Source: Schistocerca nitens
Taxonomy: Eukaryota > Arthropoda > Insecta > Orthoptera > Acrididae
Assembly (NCBI RefSeq): GCF_023898315.1
Contig: NC_064615.1
Location: 1,183,289,413 to 1,183,353,412 of the forward strand
Direction of reading: 5' to 3'
DNA: 64,000 nt
The stretch's first letter is position 1. The number at the start of each line of letters is the position of its first letter. This document shows positions 1 to 10,800 of the stretch, piece by piece. The notes under the pieces were generated by a model. It saw only the letters and a program-made list of their open reading frames with translations, was not told where the DNA came from and did not search any database. Made by a program: the position numbers and the translations under genes.

Positions 1-1635
1 TACCCTCCAAACTTTACAGAAGCTCTCCTGCGAACATTGCAGAACTAGCACTCCTGAAAGAAAGAATATTGCGGAGACATTGCTTAGCCACAGCCTGTGG
101 GCTGTTTCCAGAATGACATTTTCACTCTGCAGCGGAGTATGCGCTGATATGAAACTTCCTGGCAGATTAAAACTGTGTACCCAACCAAGACTCGAACTCG
201 TGACCTTTGCCTTTCGCAGGCGAGTGCTCTACCATCTCAGCTACCGAAGTACGACTCACGCCCAGTACTCACAGCTTTACTTCTGCCAGTATCTCGTCTC
301 CTACCCTCCAAACTTTACAGAAGCTGTCCTGCGATCCTTGGAGAAGTAGCACTCCTGAAAGAAAGGCTATTGCGGAGACATTGCTTAGCCACAGCCTGGG
401 GGATGTTTCCAGAATGAGATTTTCACTCTGCAGCGGAGTATGCGCTGATATGAAACTTCCTGGCAGGTTAAAACTGTGTACCCAACCGAGACTCGAACTC
501 GTGACCTTTGCCTTTTGCGGGCGAATGCTCTACCATCTGAGCTACCGAAGCATGACTCACGCCCGGTACTCACAGTTTTACTTTTGCCAGTATCTCGTCT
601 CCTACCCTCCAAACTTTACAGAAGCTGTCCTGCGAACCTTGCAGAACTAGCACTCCTGAAAGAAAGGATATTGCGGAGACATGGCTTAACCACAGCGTGG
701 GGGATGTTTCCAAACTGAGATTTTCAGTCTGCAGCGGAGTGTGCGCCGATATGAAACTTTCTGGCAGATTAAAACTGTGTGTCTGACCGAGACTTGAAGT
801 CGGGACCTTTGCCTTTCGCGGGCAAGTGCTCTACCGTCTGAGCTACTGAAGCACGACTCACGCCCGGTACTCACAGCTTTACTTCTGCCAGTATCTCGTC
901 TTCTACCTTCCAAACTTTACAGAAGCTGTCCTGCGATCCTTGCAGTACTAGCACTCCTGAAAGAAAGGATATTGCGGAGACATGACTTAGCCACAGCCTG
1001 GGGTATGTTTCCAGAATGAGATTTTCACTCTGCAGTGGAGTAAGTGCTGATATGAATCTTCCTGGCAGATTAAAACTGTGTACCCAACCGAGACTTGAAC
1101 TCGGGACCTTTGCCTTTCGTGGGCGAGTGCTCTACCATCTGAGCTACCAAAGCACGACTCACGCCCGGTACTCACAGCTTTACTTCTGCCAGTATCTCGT
1201 CTCCTACCTTCCAAACTTTACATAAGCTTTCCTGCCGAATCTTGCAGAACTGGCACTCCTGAAAGAAAGGATATTGCGGAGACATGGCTTAGCCACAGCC
1301 TGGGGGATGTTTCCAGAATCAGATTTTCACTCTGCAGCGGAGTGTGCGCCGATATAAAACTTCCTGGCAGATTAAAAGTGTGTGCCCAACTGTGACTCGA
1401 AGTCGGGACCTTTGCCTTTCGCGGGCAAGTGCTCTACCATCTGAGCTACCAAAGCACGACTCACGCCTGGTACACACAGCTTTACTTCTGCCAGTATCTC
1501 GTATCCTACCTTCCAAACTTTACAGAAGCTCTCCTGCGAACCTTGCAGAACTAGCACTCCTGAAAGAAAGGATATTGCGGAGACATGGCTTATCCACAGC
1601 CTGGGGGATGTTTCCAGAATGAGATTTTCACTCTG
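1..1635 (-). repeat. 301-bp tandem satellite array with tRNA-like core
   Basis: The sequence TACC(C/T)TCCAAACTTTACAG recurs at 1, 302, 603, 904, 1205 and 1507, giving five full units of 301-302 bp and a partial sixth that stops at 1635. Each unit carries, on the minus strand, a tRNA-like segment with a GGTAGCTCAGATGGTAGAGC-type D arm (A box) and a GAGTTCGAGTCTCGG-type T arm (B box). Units differ by scattered substitutions and a few indels, so the array is not freshly amplified. Translations through it are side effects of the repeat, because the same peptides recur in every unit. It lies upstream of the first visible dynein exon, presumably in an intron. I recognise the family as common in locust-type genomes, but that is from memory. 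Confidence 0.9.
1079..1150 (-). other. tRNA-like segment of satellite unit 4 (one of five)
   Basis: Read on the minus strand this segment has a D-arm-like block, an anticodon-like stem-loop and a T arm with the GTTC-type B box. Equivalent segments lie near 175-248, 476-549, 778-850 and 1379-1452. The acceptor ends do not pair convincingly, and the following sequence is the constant satellite rather than unique flank. I therefore treat it as a tRNA-derived RNA polymerase III promoter remnant and not as a functional tRNA gene. A tRNA finder could still report it. Confidence 0.55.
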
Positions 1636-1768
1636 TAAGCTTGTGTCACCAGTGCCTCCCAATTTAAATTATATATTACAGCACTGGAGATGGTCACTAA
1701 GTGACCGAAAATGGATTTTACGTTTAATAAAACAAAAAATACGGCCAATGCTGTCTCTCCTTCCAAGT
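1636..1768. other. non-satellite spacer
   Basis: About 130 bp of AT-rich sequence separate the main array from its inverted end. I see no motif or coding signal in it. Confidence 0.5.
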
Positions 1769-2171
1769 ATACTCACAGCTTTACTTCTGCCAGTATCTCG
1801 TCTCCTACCTTCCAAACTTTACTGAAGCTCTCCTTCGAACCTTGCAGTTTTAATCTGCCAGGAAGTTTCATATCAGCGCACACTCGGCTGCAGAGTGAAA
1901 ATCTCATTCTGGAAACATCCCGCAGGCTGCGGCTAAGCCATGTCTCTGCAATATCCTTTCTTTCAGGAGTGCTAGTTCTGCAAGGTTCGCAGGAGAGCTT
2001 CTGTAAAGTTTGGAAGGTGGGAGACGAGATACTGGCAGAAGTAAAGCTGTGAGTACCGGGCGTGATTCGTGCTTCGGTAGCTCAGATGGTAGAGCATTTG
2101 CCCGCGAAACACAAAGGTTCCGTGTTCGAGTCTCGGTTGGGCACACAGTTTTAATCTGCCAGGAAGTTTCA
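1769..2171. repeat. inverted end of the satellite array
   Basis: Positions 1769-1847 are another minus-oriented partial unit. At 1847/1848 the sequence switches strand: 1848-2171 is a nearly complete unit in plus orientation, including a tRNA-like segment around 2075-2150 with CGGTAGCTCAGATGGTAGAG and GTGTTCGAGTCTCGG. The switch falls between the TTGCAG and TTTTAATCTGCC modules of the unit. The array therefore ends head-to-head, as expected from an inversion or two opposed insertions. Confidence 0.85.
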
Positions 2172-3415
2172 CTTGTATGCCAGTTTAACTTATACATTTT
2201 TCAACATCATAAACAACATTTCACATTAACATATTACAGAACACTAGATTATGATTACAATTGCCAGAACAATCAATGTTCTGTAAGTGACTGATCGTCA
2301 CCCTACATCCAGATAGGCACTATTTGATGTCTGCACAGAGAAGAAGCCAGTCATGAGCTTCTGTTCTCGGTACTATTCCATGCACTAAGCAGTCCCACAT
2401 CACAGCAGATGGTGAAGTTTTAACACCCATACTGATCCCCAGACATATGCCATCCACGGACTATTCTCTCTCTCTGCATAGAATTTCCCAAACTGTGGGC
2501 TGTCTGGTGTTTTTGACTAACTTAAACATTAAGAAATCTTCTGATGTATTTTGTCAGCTAAGTTAAACTTTGAGTGTGACATGGTATTTCCTACAACACA
2601 GCCTGTGGCACTAAACATTGTAACTTCTGTTAGCTATAAATTTTAATTATGCAGGCATCTATTAAATTTGATTGCATCATTGTAATCACAGATATAAATA
2701 TGAACAACTGAAGTATAAGTGTAAGTGAGACTTCACACAAATAACAATTTGACATATTCCTTTATATATTAAATGTGCAACTGCTTTACACATAGAATGA
2801 AAAAGTAAAGAACATTTAGTGGTTCTTGGGAACAGGAAACGTAACAGATGGACTAGATTCCAACTAGCTTCTTCTCAAAGTCTAGATGAAGTTTAATCTA
2901 TGTGATTACTAGGGATAAGTGTTATAGATTTAGGTTTTCTGTGACTTTCCTAAGTTGCTTGAGGCAAATGCTGGAATGACTCATTTGAAAAGGGCATGGC
3001 CAATTTTCTTCCCAACCCTCTGTAATCCGAATGTGTGCTCTACCTCTAATGACCTTGTTGTCGACAAGTCGTTAAACTCTAGTCTTGCTTCCCACCTCCG
3101 TTATTTGTCTGCTGGGTCTTGTGAGTCTGTGGAAAGACAAATGAGATTAAAAGAATACTGTTCTACAGCCAGGTGTCATCGACAGGAATGTATCCTATGG
3201 AACATTTCAGAATTTTGATATCAATGTTTTGGAATGTCATTTTCAGAGTATGGACTTTAATAATTTTGTTAATCATTAATACGTGATTTTTTTATGCTGG
3301 ATGTGTATCTTTAAAACATAATTTGTAAATTGAAGATTTATACATGCCTTATTTTATGATGATAGATTTGAGAAGTCTTCTTTCATTATCATGCTCATTT
3401 GATAAAATTTTCCAG
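2172..3415 (+). other. presumed dynein intron, no feature seen
   Basis: AT-rich, apparently single-copy sequence leads up to the polypyrimidine tract and AG at 3415. I looked for the preceding dynein exon, which should end in two bases of a split Ser codon, and did not find it here. Confidence 0.5.
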
Positions 3416-3617
3416 TTTAGCAGAGAAAATAGTACACACATACAAACTGTGCTCTGAGCAGCTGTCTTCGCAACACCACTACGACTATGGCATGAGAGCT
3501 GTTAAAACTGTGCTGACAGCTGCTGGAAACCTCAAACTGAAATATACAACTCAAGATGAAGCAGTCTTGGTATTAAGAGCAATTGTAGATGTCAACCTGC
3601 CTAAATTCTTAGCACAG
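3416..3617 (+). CDS. axonemal dynein heavy chain, exon A (end of AAA1 region)
   Basis: The exon follows TTTTCCAG (AG at 3414-3415) and ends CAG at 3617 before a GT donor. It opens with one base that completes a split codon, then reads [16 protein letters not shown] and continues through [14 protein letters not shown] and [15 protein letters not shown]. These are hallmark blocks of axonemal dynein heavy chains just before AAA2. The protein is the motor subunit of an axonemal dynein arm and hydrolyses ATP to slide microtubule doublets in cilia and sperm flagella. The block set is closest to the single-headed inner-arm group (DNAH1/3/7/12 type); I cannot say which paralogue. The reading frame is intact. 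The 80-bp intron after it (3618-3697) is the shortest here. Confidence 0.93.
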
Positions 3618-3697
3618 GTCGTACTTAACTACTTTTTTTGTTAACAATATCTTATAATTTTTCATGTCAGGGTAATGTAAAGAAATTATCTTTTCAG

Positions 3698-3928
3698 GAT
3701 GTACCTCTGTTTGAAGGGATAGTATCTGATCTCTTTCCTGGGGTGGAACTTCCTAAACCTGATCGTGATGAACTTATCGAAGTTCTGAAGACAAATCTTG
3801 CAAAGCGAAATCTGCAAGCTACAGATTGGTATATGGAAAAAATCATACAGATATACGAGATGATTTTGGTTCGACATGGACTAATGATTGTTGGTGAACC
3901 TATGGGTGGAAAAACCTGTGCATACCAG
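3698..3928 (+). CDS. axonemal dynein heavy chain, exon B (AAA2 Walker A)
   Basis: The acceptor is TTTTCAG at 3691-3697 and the donor is CAG|GTACAA at 3928/3929. The 77 codons are in phase with the exon before and read [19 protein letters not shown], then [26 protein letters not shown] at 3893-3916 is the Walker A (P-loop) of the second AAA module, which in dyneins has the G-x-P-x-GGKT form, unlike the GPAGTGKT form of AAA1. The ATP-binding Lys and Thr are present. The exon ends in phase 0 and is followed by a 39.5-kb intron filled with transposable elements. Confidence 0.95.
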
Positions 3929-5059
3929 GTACAAGATAACATTTCTTCTCTTCTTCTTCTTACTTGACATTTACTATTTCTTATGTTATACAGGTTTTGG
4001 CAACTGTAAGACACTGTTGATTGTGGGGTGCCTTTCCTGGTGCCACCACTTGTTCTGGGATGTAATTCGTGTACCTTGTCTGTCTGTGATTAGAGTATAT
4101 CTCGTGTTAAAGTTTGAGAACGCTTTCAAAATGTTTGTGTAGCATGTATCTGAGACGGGTTATGGGTAACAGCTGGTATTTACTTATGTGGAAGTGGGAA
4201 ACGGCCCAAAGCCTTATCCAAGTTAGCTAGCTCAGCAGCTTTTGTTGTTAATCCACAAGGGGGCATCGCCTACCCACATCCTGGAAGTGGTGCATTAACG
4301 TGCTTGGCTGTTCAGTCGGTTCACATGATAAAACTACTCTGTTAAATTAATTATTGCCTGCAGATTTCAGCCCAAACTTAAAATTTTACGGAATTTGATG
4401 TTACTGGGACTTCTTTGAGTAATTGTTAGCTATTTTGATGCACAGGAAAAGTCTAAAGTGATTTGGAGTTCAGATGAGGAACTGCAAGATTTAGAGCTCC
4501 TTGAACTCATAAGTTACAGCTTTTTTCATATTACAGTCGGTTCACTTTATGATTCTGTTACTTATTTCAAAATATTCTCCACAGGCCAGAACATGCCAGG
4601 TATTCGTCTTTTATTACAAACTGTTAAAAAGGGCTGTCGACCAGTTTCAAATATTGAACTTCCTTAGAACACTCTCTCGCCAATCACTATTGATTTGAAG
4701 TGGAAAGTTTTCTACAATAAGATTTGGGTCATGGAGGGGGAGGTGCAGGGATAAATTTCAAACCACAGATTTTCCTCATCAATCACAAGGGAATAAGGTG
4801 GAGGGGCTTGTAACCTGTTACCATGCAGAGGGAAGCAGTAATCTTTTAAAAGTGTATTCGTGGCATCTATTTAAGACCAGATGGAACTAATAGAATATGG
4901 TGTTCAAGCATTCACGATATGTACCCGTGAACATCAAGAAGGTGGGTTCGATTCTCAGTGCAGATTATGATTCTATTTTCTGTGCTTACAGAATACATTA
5001 TCCTTTGAGGAAACATGAAGATGAATAGCAACCTAAAATATTATGGAAGTTCTTGACAA
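3929..5059 (+). other. start of the 39.5-kb dynein intron, no feature seen
   Basis: The donor at 3929 is followed by AT-rich sequence. No open frame with family resemblance and no clear repeat boundary were seen up to 5059. Confidence 0.45.
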
Positions 5060-5323
5060 ATTGTGTGCCAGACCAGGACTCATTCCTGAGACCTTTTCAT
5101 CTTGGGGGCAAGTGCTCTCCTAGCTGAGCTAGCCGAGCACGATTTGCGACCCATCCTCACAGATTTACTTCTGTTAGTATCACATCTCCAACCTTCTAAA
5201 CTCCACAGAAGTTCAGTTTCATATCTTCCAAGACTAGCACTCCTGGAAGCAAAAATGTAATGGAAACACTGCCTAGTCATAGCCTGGGGGACTGTTTCCA
5301 GAATGAATTTTTCACTCTGCAGG
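5060..5323 (-). repeat. diverged single copy of the 301-bp satellite unit
   Basis: This stretch follows the order of the satellite at 1-1635: tRNA-like part, then CTCACAG.TTTACTTCTG, then ACTAGCACTCCTGGAAG, then AGCCTGGGGGACTGTTTCCAGAATGA and CACTCTGCAG. It carries many substitutions and a rearranged middle. It is an older relative, or a second subfamily, standing alone 3 kb away from the array. Confidence 0.75.
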
Positions 5324-5779
5324 TTTGTTGAGAATAATAATTTTTGTGCTAAAGATGACTGATGTTTAGGGAAGTAGACAGTTAAGAGAATTTTTCTTTG
5401 TTACTAGGAAACATGTCTTATATTCAGTTATGGTTCTAGATTGCAATTCTAGAGGTGTAAAATTTTATAAAGTCTAAAAGATCATTCTTTTGGTTATACC
5501 TTTGATGATTATTATTATATTTAAGTCCTTAGTATATGGAATCCCAATATGATGATGCACGAGCCAAGACTCTCATTTTATGTCCATTTTTCAGGCATCA
5601 TTCAGCCGTGGTTGACTTTTCAATCTCCTTTTGTTATTACTTTTTCTCAGTACAATGCTCCACAACAGTGTGAATAGTTTGACTTATATACATGCTGCCA
5701 CATTCACAGTAGGCACCATACAAGCTGGACATTCAGAGCGTGCTTAAGTTTCCTGTACACTGAATGACTAACAATGGTA

Positions 5780-6270
5780 AATGCAACATTTTGATTTACT
5801 ATTGAACTGGATAAGGATGGCAAGCTGCTTTTCTTGGATGCTTTAGTTGTGCAGAAGGCAAGAGACCAGCTTGGTTGTTCCGTGTACAGAAAACCTACAA
5901 ACACTAACTGATAACGACTATAGTTTTCACTACTCTGCACACAAGAAAGCATTCCGGAACATGTTAGTACGTAGAGTGAAGATTACTTCTGAGAATGCCC
6001 ACCTACAGTCTGAATTGCAGCACAAGAAGGGAGCCACTATAAATGCTTTTTGGTGCCACTGACGAAGGACACTTTGTGGATTGACAGAACAGGCCGAGCT
6101 AGCTGTGTTCGTTCCGTGCTGTGGGGCAGTGAGGTGCAAGTTAGAACACGTGTTGTGACCAGTGTTCTGGCCCTCCCCCAAGACACAAGCTCTGTCAAAG
6201 ACGACATAGCTTTTCAAGTGCCTGGTGTGTACGGTGTTCCCTGTGAAAGGGATTGCATCATCGTCTAAGG
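5780..6270 (+). pseudogene. Penelope-like element fragment (RT end to GIY-YIG)
   Basis: Three frames together show Penelope-like pol sequence. There is an FTIELDKDGKLLFLDALV block, then CSVYRKPTNTN, then NMLVRRVKI..ENAHLQSELQ around 5950-6020, and finally PGVYGVPCERD near 6220-6255, the start of a GIY-YIG endonuclease domain. The same blocks in the same order occur in the elements at 35-43 kb. Stops and frameshifts interrupt every domain, and only the region from the last RT motifs into the nuclease survives, so it is an old truncated copy. Confidence 0.75.
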
Positions 6271-6814
6271 ATTCTGACATAAACAAGGCAGCTAAGATTA
6301 GAATAAATGGCAACAGATTTAACGGAGGCCAGGGAGACACACTTAGTAGTGCTCGAGGCGGACTTTCGATATTGAAAGGGAGCAAAGACACGTGCCTGGC
6401 TTTCGTAGGGAGGTAGGAGTGCCAATTTCCGATGTGGTACCAGCTCTTCACTCCATCTGATACCATTGGTCATGAAGCAGACTGCACCTACTGAAGCTGT
6501 GCAACATCCACACATACATCGGTTTTGCCCTCCTCGACTAGATCAATACGCTGCCGTCACACTGTTAGTGGATTGAAAGCTCAAATGTTTCAATTGAAAT
6601 GAAAAAGAAAAAAATGCTTGTAAAACATGACTAGTTGATTCAGGCACGTCACTGCAAAAGATCCCAAGGACAATTAATGATCTAATCGTCCATCGTAAAT
6701 GTCTCATTGATGAGTCTGCTAAAAGTTGTTGACATTATGTTTGGTTTAATCCTTCCAAAGCACCAGTATTATTTTTAAACAATGGAGAATCCAGGCAGGA
6801 ATATCAGCAATGTT

Positions 6815-7730
6815 GGAAAAGGTAGATTGCTACTTACCGTAAAGATGATACATTAAGTTGCAGACAAGCATGACTAAAAGACATACACATAATCTTTAGA
6901 CCACATCCTTTGCCTGTAAAATAGAAACACACATCACTCTTTCACACAAGCAAGTACACCTCACGTACACATTATCGCTAACTCCAGCAGCTTGGGCCAG
7001 AATGCAACGATCGTGAGGGATGGAAGCAGCAATCTGGAGAAGGTGGGGAAAGGGAAAGGATAACAGTGTACAGGTGGGTGGAGAGAATAACACTGTCTGG
7101 CAGAGTGTGCAGGGACTAGAATTTCAAAGGTGCAGCATCGTGAGGTTGTGGAACCAAAGGAAGAAAAGAAGAGGAGGGAAGATGGTTGAATGCATTGGCA
7201 GAGGGTGGCAAACAAAGAGAGTGGGAGATGAGAATGTGGAGGAGATGATAAGACAAAGGGAATGGAAACTGTCAGGCAGAGGGTGTGAGGACACGTTGAA
7301 GCCGGGATAATTATGGGGACAGAGAATGGTTTGTAAGGATAACTCTGATGTGCACAGTTCAGAAAAGCCAGTGGTGGAAGAAAGGATGTAGATAGCTCTG
7401 ATAGTGAAGCAGCCATTGAAATCAAGAATGTTATATTAAGCTGCATGTTGTGCCATAGGATTGTCTAGTTTGTTCTTGGCCACAGTTTGGCAGTTGCTGT
7501 TCATCCTGATGGACAGGTGGTTGGTAATCATGCCAATATAAAATACTGTGCAGTGATTGCTGCAGAGCTTGTAAAGGCATAGGGCTACTCTTACAGTTTG
7601 CCTGGCCCTGGCGGGTAGGATAAACCTGTGACAAGACTGGAATAGGAAGTGGTGGGTGGGTAGATTGGGCGGTCTTTTCACCTGGGTCTTGCACAGAGAT
7701 ACGATCCTTAGGTGGGGGAACATGCCAAGG
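6815..7730 (+). repeat. unclassified interspersed repeat with GA-rich body
   Basis: The start (about 6824-6890: TTGCTACTTACCGTAAAGATGATAC followed by a purine-rich stretch with ACATACACATAATCTTTAGACC) is the reverse complement of a module at 19440-19610. The rest is a purine-rich, GC-moderate tract up to about 7730, with no credible coding frame despite several short open frames. I think this is a dispersed, probably non-autonomous repeat, class unknown. Confidence 0.5.
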
Positions 7731-8801
7731 ATTAGTAAAGGAAATAATAAGCAATAAAACACAATTACTGTGTAACACAACTGATCCTGGAAATGCTAGA
7801 AGGAGGAGGATGGAGCTTCATCAACATAACCTACATAGGACCCAATGGAATCAGTACAATAGTCCTCATATTATTCAGAGACAAAGGCATTTAACCAAAA
7901 AGCATTCTGGACACCAGCAGTAGCACCAGTAACAAAACATATGCCAGTCACAACAACTTTTGTGTTCAGTTAGCCATTACAGACAACCAAGCCCAAGTGA
8001 AACAGGATGTCCAGGAAAAGAGAAGTTAAAAGAAAGACTAGAAGAAATGGAAGAAAAGAAATGTAATACATGTACACCAGGCAGTGGAAATGGCAGAACT
8101 ATGCTCAACTACTCTACAGTCCTGTCAAACAAAAATAAAAGACAGGAGATCACGACCATGATTAAACAAATAGTGTTATGGTGAATGGCTGAAGATGCTG
8201 TCAGCAGCACACCAGGCCATAACCACAGTTCAATAATATGTAACTAATTCAGATTTCCCTTCAGTAAAATCAAAAGGAGTACAATAGCTTTAGCTAAGCA
8301 TGAAACAAAGCAAACTAAATATAAACGAAAATAAATAATAATTAATCAACAATGAAGTTGATAATTTGCTAAGTCAAATATAACAAAACTACCAGTTTTT
8401 GGGAGCATTTCTTTGCCCCTGAATTTAAATTTTGATAGAAACTTTGAAAACTTACTGTCTGTACTAGTCTCCATGTACACTTCTTCTCATGTTTCACTAT
8501 TCATTTGCATGGTAAATTCTCATGTTTCACTATTCATTTGCATGGTAAATTCAACCCTTTCTTGCTTAGGAAAGACCCTCCTATATGTGAATATTTTAGT
8601 GTTGTTTTCTGCAGCTATGTTTAATTTTAAGAGCAGACTGGAATGAGCTGCAAGGCCCAGGTTACCAACAGCAACATCACAATATTTTTTCTCTGAGTAA
8701 GTTAGTATATGCCAAATGATTGATGCTGAATACTTACTTACCCTTGTGGCTGTTTTTCAAGCAGTTCCTTGCAGGGTGGGGGAGTGATACGTACGTAAAA
8801 A
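7731..8801. other. unassigned intronic sequence
   Basis: AT-rich sequence with a short tandem duplication at 8484-8549 (listed separately). A 74-codon open frame at 7960-8184 is Lys/Glu-rich and resembles nothing I recognise. Confidence 0.35.
8484..8549. repeat. 33-bp perfect tandem duplication
   Basis: The 33-bp unit starting TTCTCATGTTTCACTATTCA is present twice, at 8484-8516 and 8517-8549, with no mismatch seen. It is a recent local duplication of non-coding sequence. Confidence 0.9.
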
Positions 8802-9084
8802 ACACAATTTGCTGGGAAGTGGCGGTGCGGTCCCCTACGGCACTGCGTAGGATCCTACGGTCTTGGCGTGCATCCGTGCGTCGCTGCGGTCCGGTCCCAG
8901 GTCGACGGGCACGTGCACCTTCCGCCGACCACTGGCGACAACATCGATGTACTGTGGAGACCTCACGCCCCACGTGTTGAGCAATTCGGCGGTACGTCCA
9001 CCCGGCCTCCCGCATGCCCACTATACGCCCTCGCTCAAAGTCCGTCAACTGCACATACGGTTCACGTCCACGCTGTCGTGGCAT
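8802..9084 (-). pseudogene. Tc1-like transposase, N-terminal DNA-binding part only
   Basis: The likely start is the ATG at 9084-9082 (MPRQRGREPYVQLTDFERGR). It is followed by GMREAGWTYRRIAQHVGR and a basic linker RARRPGTGPQRRTDARQDRR, which together form the paired-type helix-turn-helix that binds the terminal repeats in Tc1/Tc3/Tcb-like transposases. Later in-frame codons below about 8802 are not transposase. An upstream in-frame ATG at 9342 would add about 86 residues unlike any transposase, so I prefer the downstream start. The DDE catalytic domain is absent and the product cannot be active. Confidence 0.78.
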
Positions 9085-9328
9085 GCTACCAGTGTTAAAG
9101 ACTGCGATGGAGCTCCGTATGCCACGGCAAACTGGCTGACACTGACGGCGGCGGTGCACAAATGCTGCGCAGCTAGCGCCATTCGACGACCAACACCGCG
9201 GTTCCTGGTGTGTCCGCTGTGCCGTGCGTGTGATCATTGCTTGTACAGCCCTCTCGCAGTGTCCGGAGCAAGTATGGTGGGTCTGACACACCGGTGTCAA
9301 TGTGTTCTTTTTTCCATTTCCAGGAGTG
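8802..9328 (-). mobile_element. Tc1/mariner-like DNA transposon, truncated
   Basis: The minus-strand element begins at 9328 with a terminal sequence CACTCCTGGAAATGGAAAA and a flanking TA at 9329-9330, the target of Tc1/mariner insertion. It then has a GC-rich leader and the start of a transposase. The copy stops abruptly near 8802, inside the transposase, and no second terminal repeat is visible, so roughly the catalytic two thirds are missing. GC content is clearly higher than in the flanks. Confidence 0.8.
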
Positions 9329-10139
9329 TATTTCCATGTCATGGTGTGTGTGGCAGTTGGTCGGTTGCGGGGGAACAGCGAGGAAGTCTCTGTGGCGTGT
9401 GATCAGGCCAGGTATGCTGGCAGCATGCACGCGCGGTCGGAGTTGTGTGGCACTAGCTGTGAGAACTTCTAAGTTCATCACCCACTGCACCTGCATACTG
9501 GAGTGGAGTAATTAGTAGACTTGTCAAGAAAGCTCAACCGTTGTGACATGCCTTCGCAGATTGCTGGTTGTTGCATCCTGCGCTGTCCATGGAAGCATCA
9601 ATGTGATGGTGTGTTGGAGTCAGCAAAATTTTGCAGCCACCTCCCTTTATGGTGTTTAACCTTTGAAATGATTATAATTTGTTAGTGAAGTGCACCAACA
9701 GTATCTTCTGCCTTGTGGCTGTTTACGTTCCACTTACCTGCCCTGGTCATTAGCATAGTTTTGTGGCAGCGTGTTTTCCTCGCCGTGTTGATGCTGTCCG
9801 GCACGGCGTGTAGTTCAACAGCTTGGTGTTCTCTTTTTCTCTTTGAGTGTTTATTCTGCCTTGACTGTGTTTATACGCCAATTATTAAGACATAATCCTG
9901 CTGCGATCCTTGTCTTCACTGGTACCTTTGGTTGTCGTGCTGTTGGTCGGGTGGAAGGGAATTGATTAGGCGGTTGGTTGGTCCGTCAGCCATCTGTAGG
10001 TCATGCTGCAACCTGATGGTTTAGTGTTACGCTTAGCTGTCTGTCTCACCTAAACTGTGGTTAGGGTTTCCTCCCCAGGCCGACCGTTGGAACACTTCTG
10101 AGCACCACTGCTTGTTGTTTGTGATTGTCATTTTATTTG
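9329..10139. other. unassigned, possibly LTR or leader-like sequence
   Basis: Sequence of mixed composition without coding signals. It leads into the GGCCTTCAGCC repeat and could be part of the same retroelement, but no terminal repeats or primer-binding site were pinned down. Confidence 0.3.
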
Positions 10140-10800
10140 ATCGCAGGTACTGTGTCAATCCTTCAGCCATGTATTAGCATTGTCTGTTTTATGTTCAGTA
10201 TATGACCTTCAGCTGAACTTCATAACAACTTCAAGATTAGGCCTTCAGCCGTGTTTCATTTAAAATTCTTGTTGCTCTGTATTTAGGCCTTCAGCCATGT
10301 TTGTTTCAGAATCTGTGGCTTTAATATGTAAATCCTTGTCTGTAAGGTTTCTCTTTGATTATTTTGAATTCTTGAAATGGCCTTCAGCCGTGTTCTGTAA
10401 ATGTTTATCTTAAAGTTGTCTTTAATTACTCTTGAGTAATTGCTTGGGCCTTCAGCCGACCAGATACTTAAAGTTTTCTTGGATATTTTTCTGTTGTATT
10501 GTGTAAAGGCTTATCTTTAAAGTCTCTCTTTTGTTATGTAAAGAAAATTTTTTTAATTGGGCTTTCAGCCAAAGAATTAACTTGAATTTTCCTTAATATG
10601 GCCTTTAGCTGGAATTTGTAAATGCTTGGCTTTTAAAGAATTTTCTTAGCTGATCTGAAATATTATTTTGGTCTTTAGCCGAGAAGATACTGTAATTTTA
10701 CTTAAGTAAGGCCTTCAGCCGTTACTGTAAATCCTGGTGTTTTAAAAGCAATCATTTTAACATATTCTGGAGAAGTTACTTGTGCTCTCAGCCGTGAATT
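10140..10800 (+). repeat. degenerate tandem repeat with GGCCTTCAGCCG motif
   Basis: The motif (G)GCCTTCAGCC or a close variant occurs about eleven times, near 10160, 10207, 10240, 10284, 10379, 10448, 10560, 10600, 10670, 10710 and 10786. Between copies lie similar T-rich pieces such as TGTAAATGCTTGTCTTTAAAG. Spacing varies from about 35 to 110 bp, so the array is old and irregular. An AATAAAG signal follows near 10844, which would fit a repeat inside a retroelement LTR or 3' end. That link is inference. Confidence 0.7.

Noticed and set aside
1..2171. Functional tRNA gene cluster on the minus strand
   Set aside because: The tRNA-like segments repeat with a constant non-tRNA flank every 301 bp, have weak acceptor pairing and vary in the anticodon loop. 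A tRNA-derived satellite explains them better.
2955..3218. 87-codon open frame as the preceding dynein exon
   Set aside because: No dynein block, no matching phase and no splice sites fit. Its peptide resembles nothing in the AAA1 region.
8863..9515. Plus-strand open frames of up to 179 codons
   Set aside because: They are antisense to the Tc1-like transposase and its leader, and result from the GC-rich composition.
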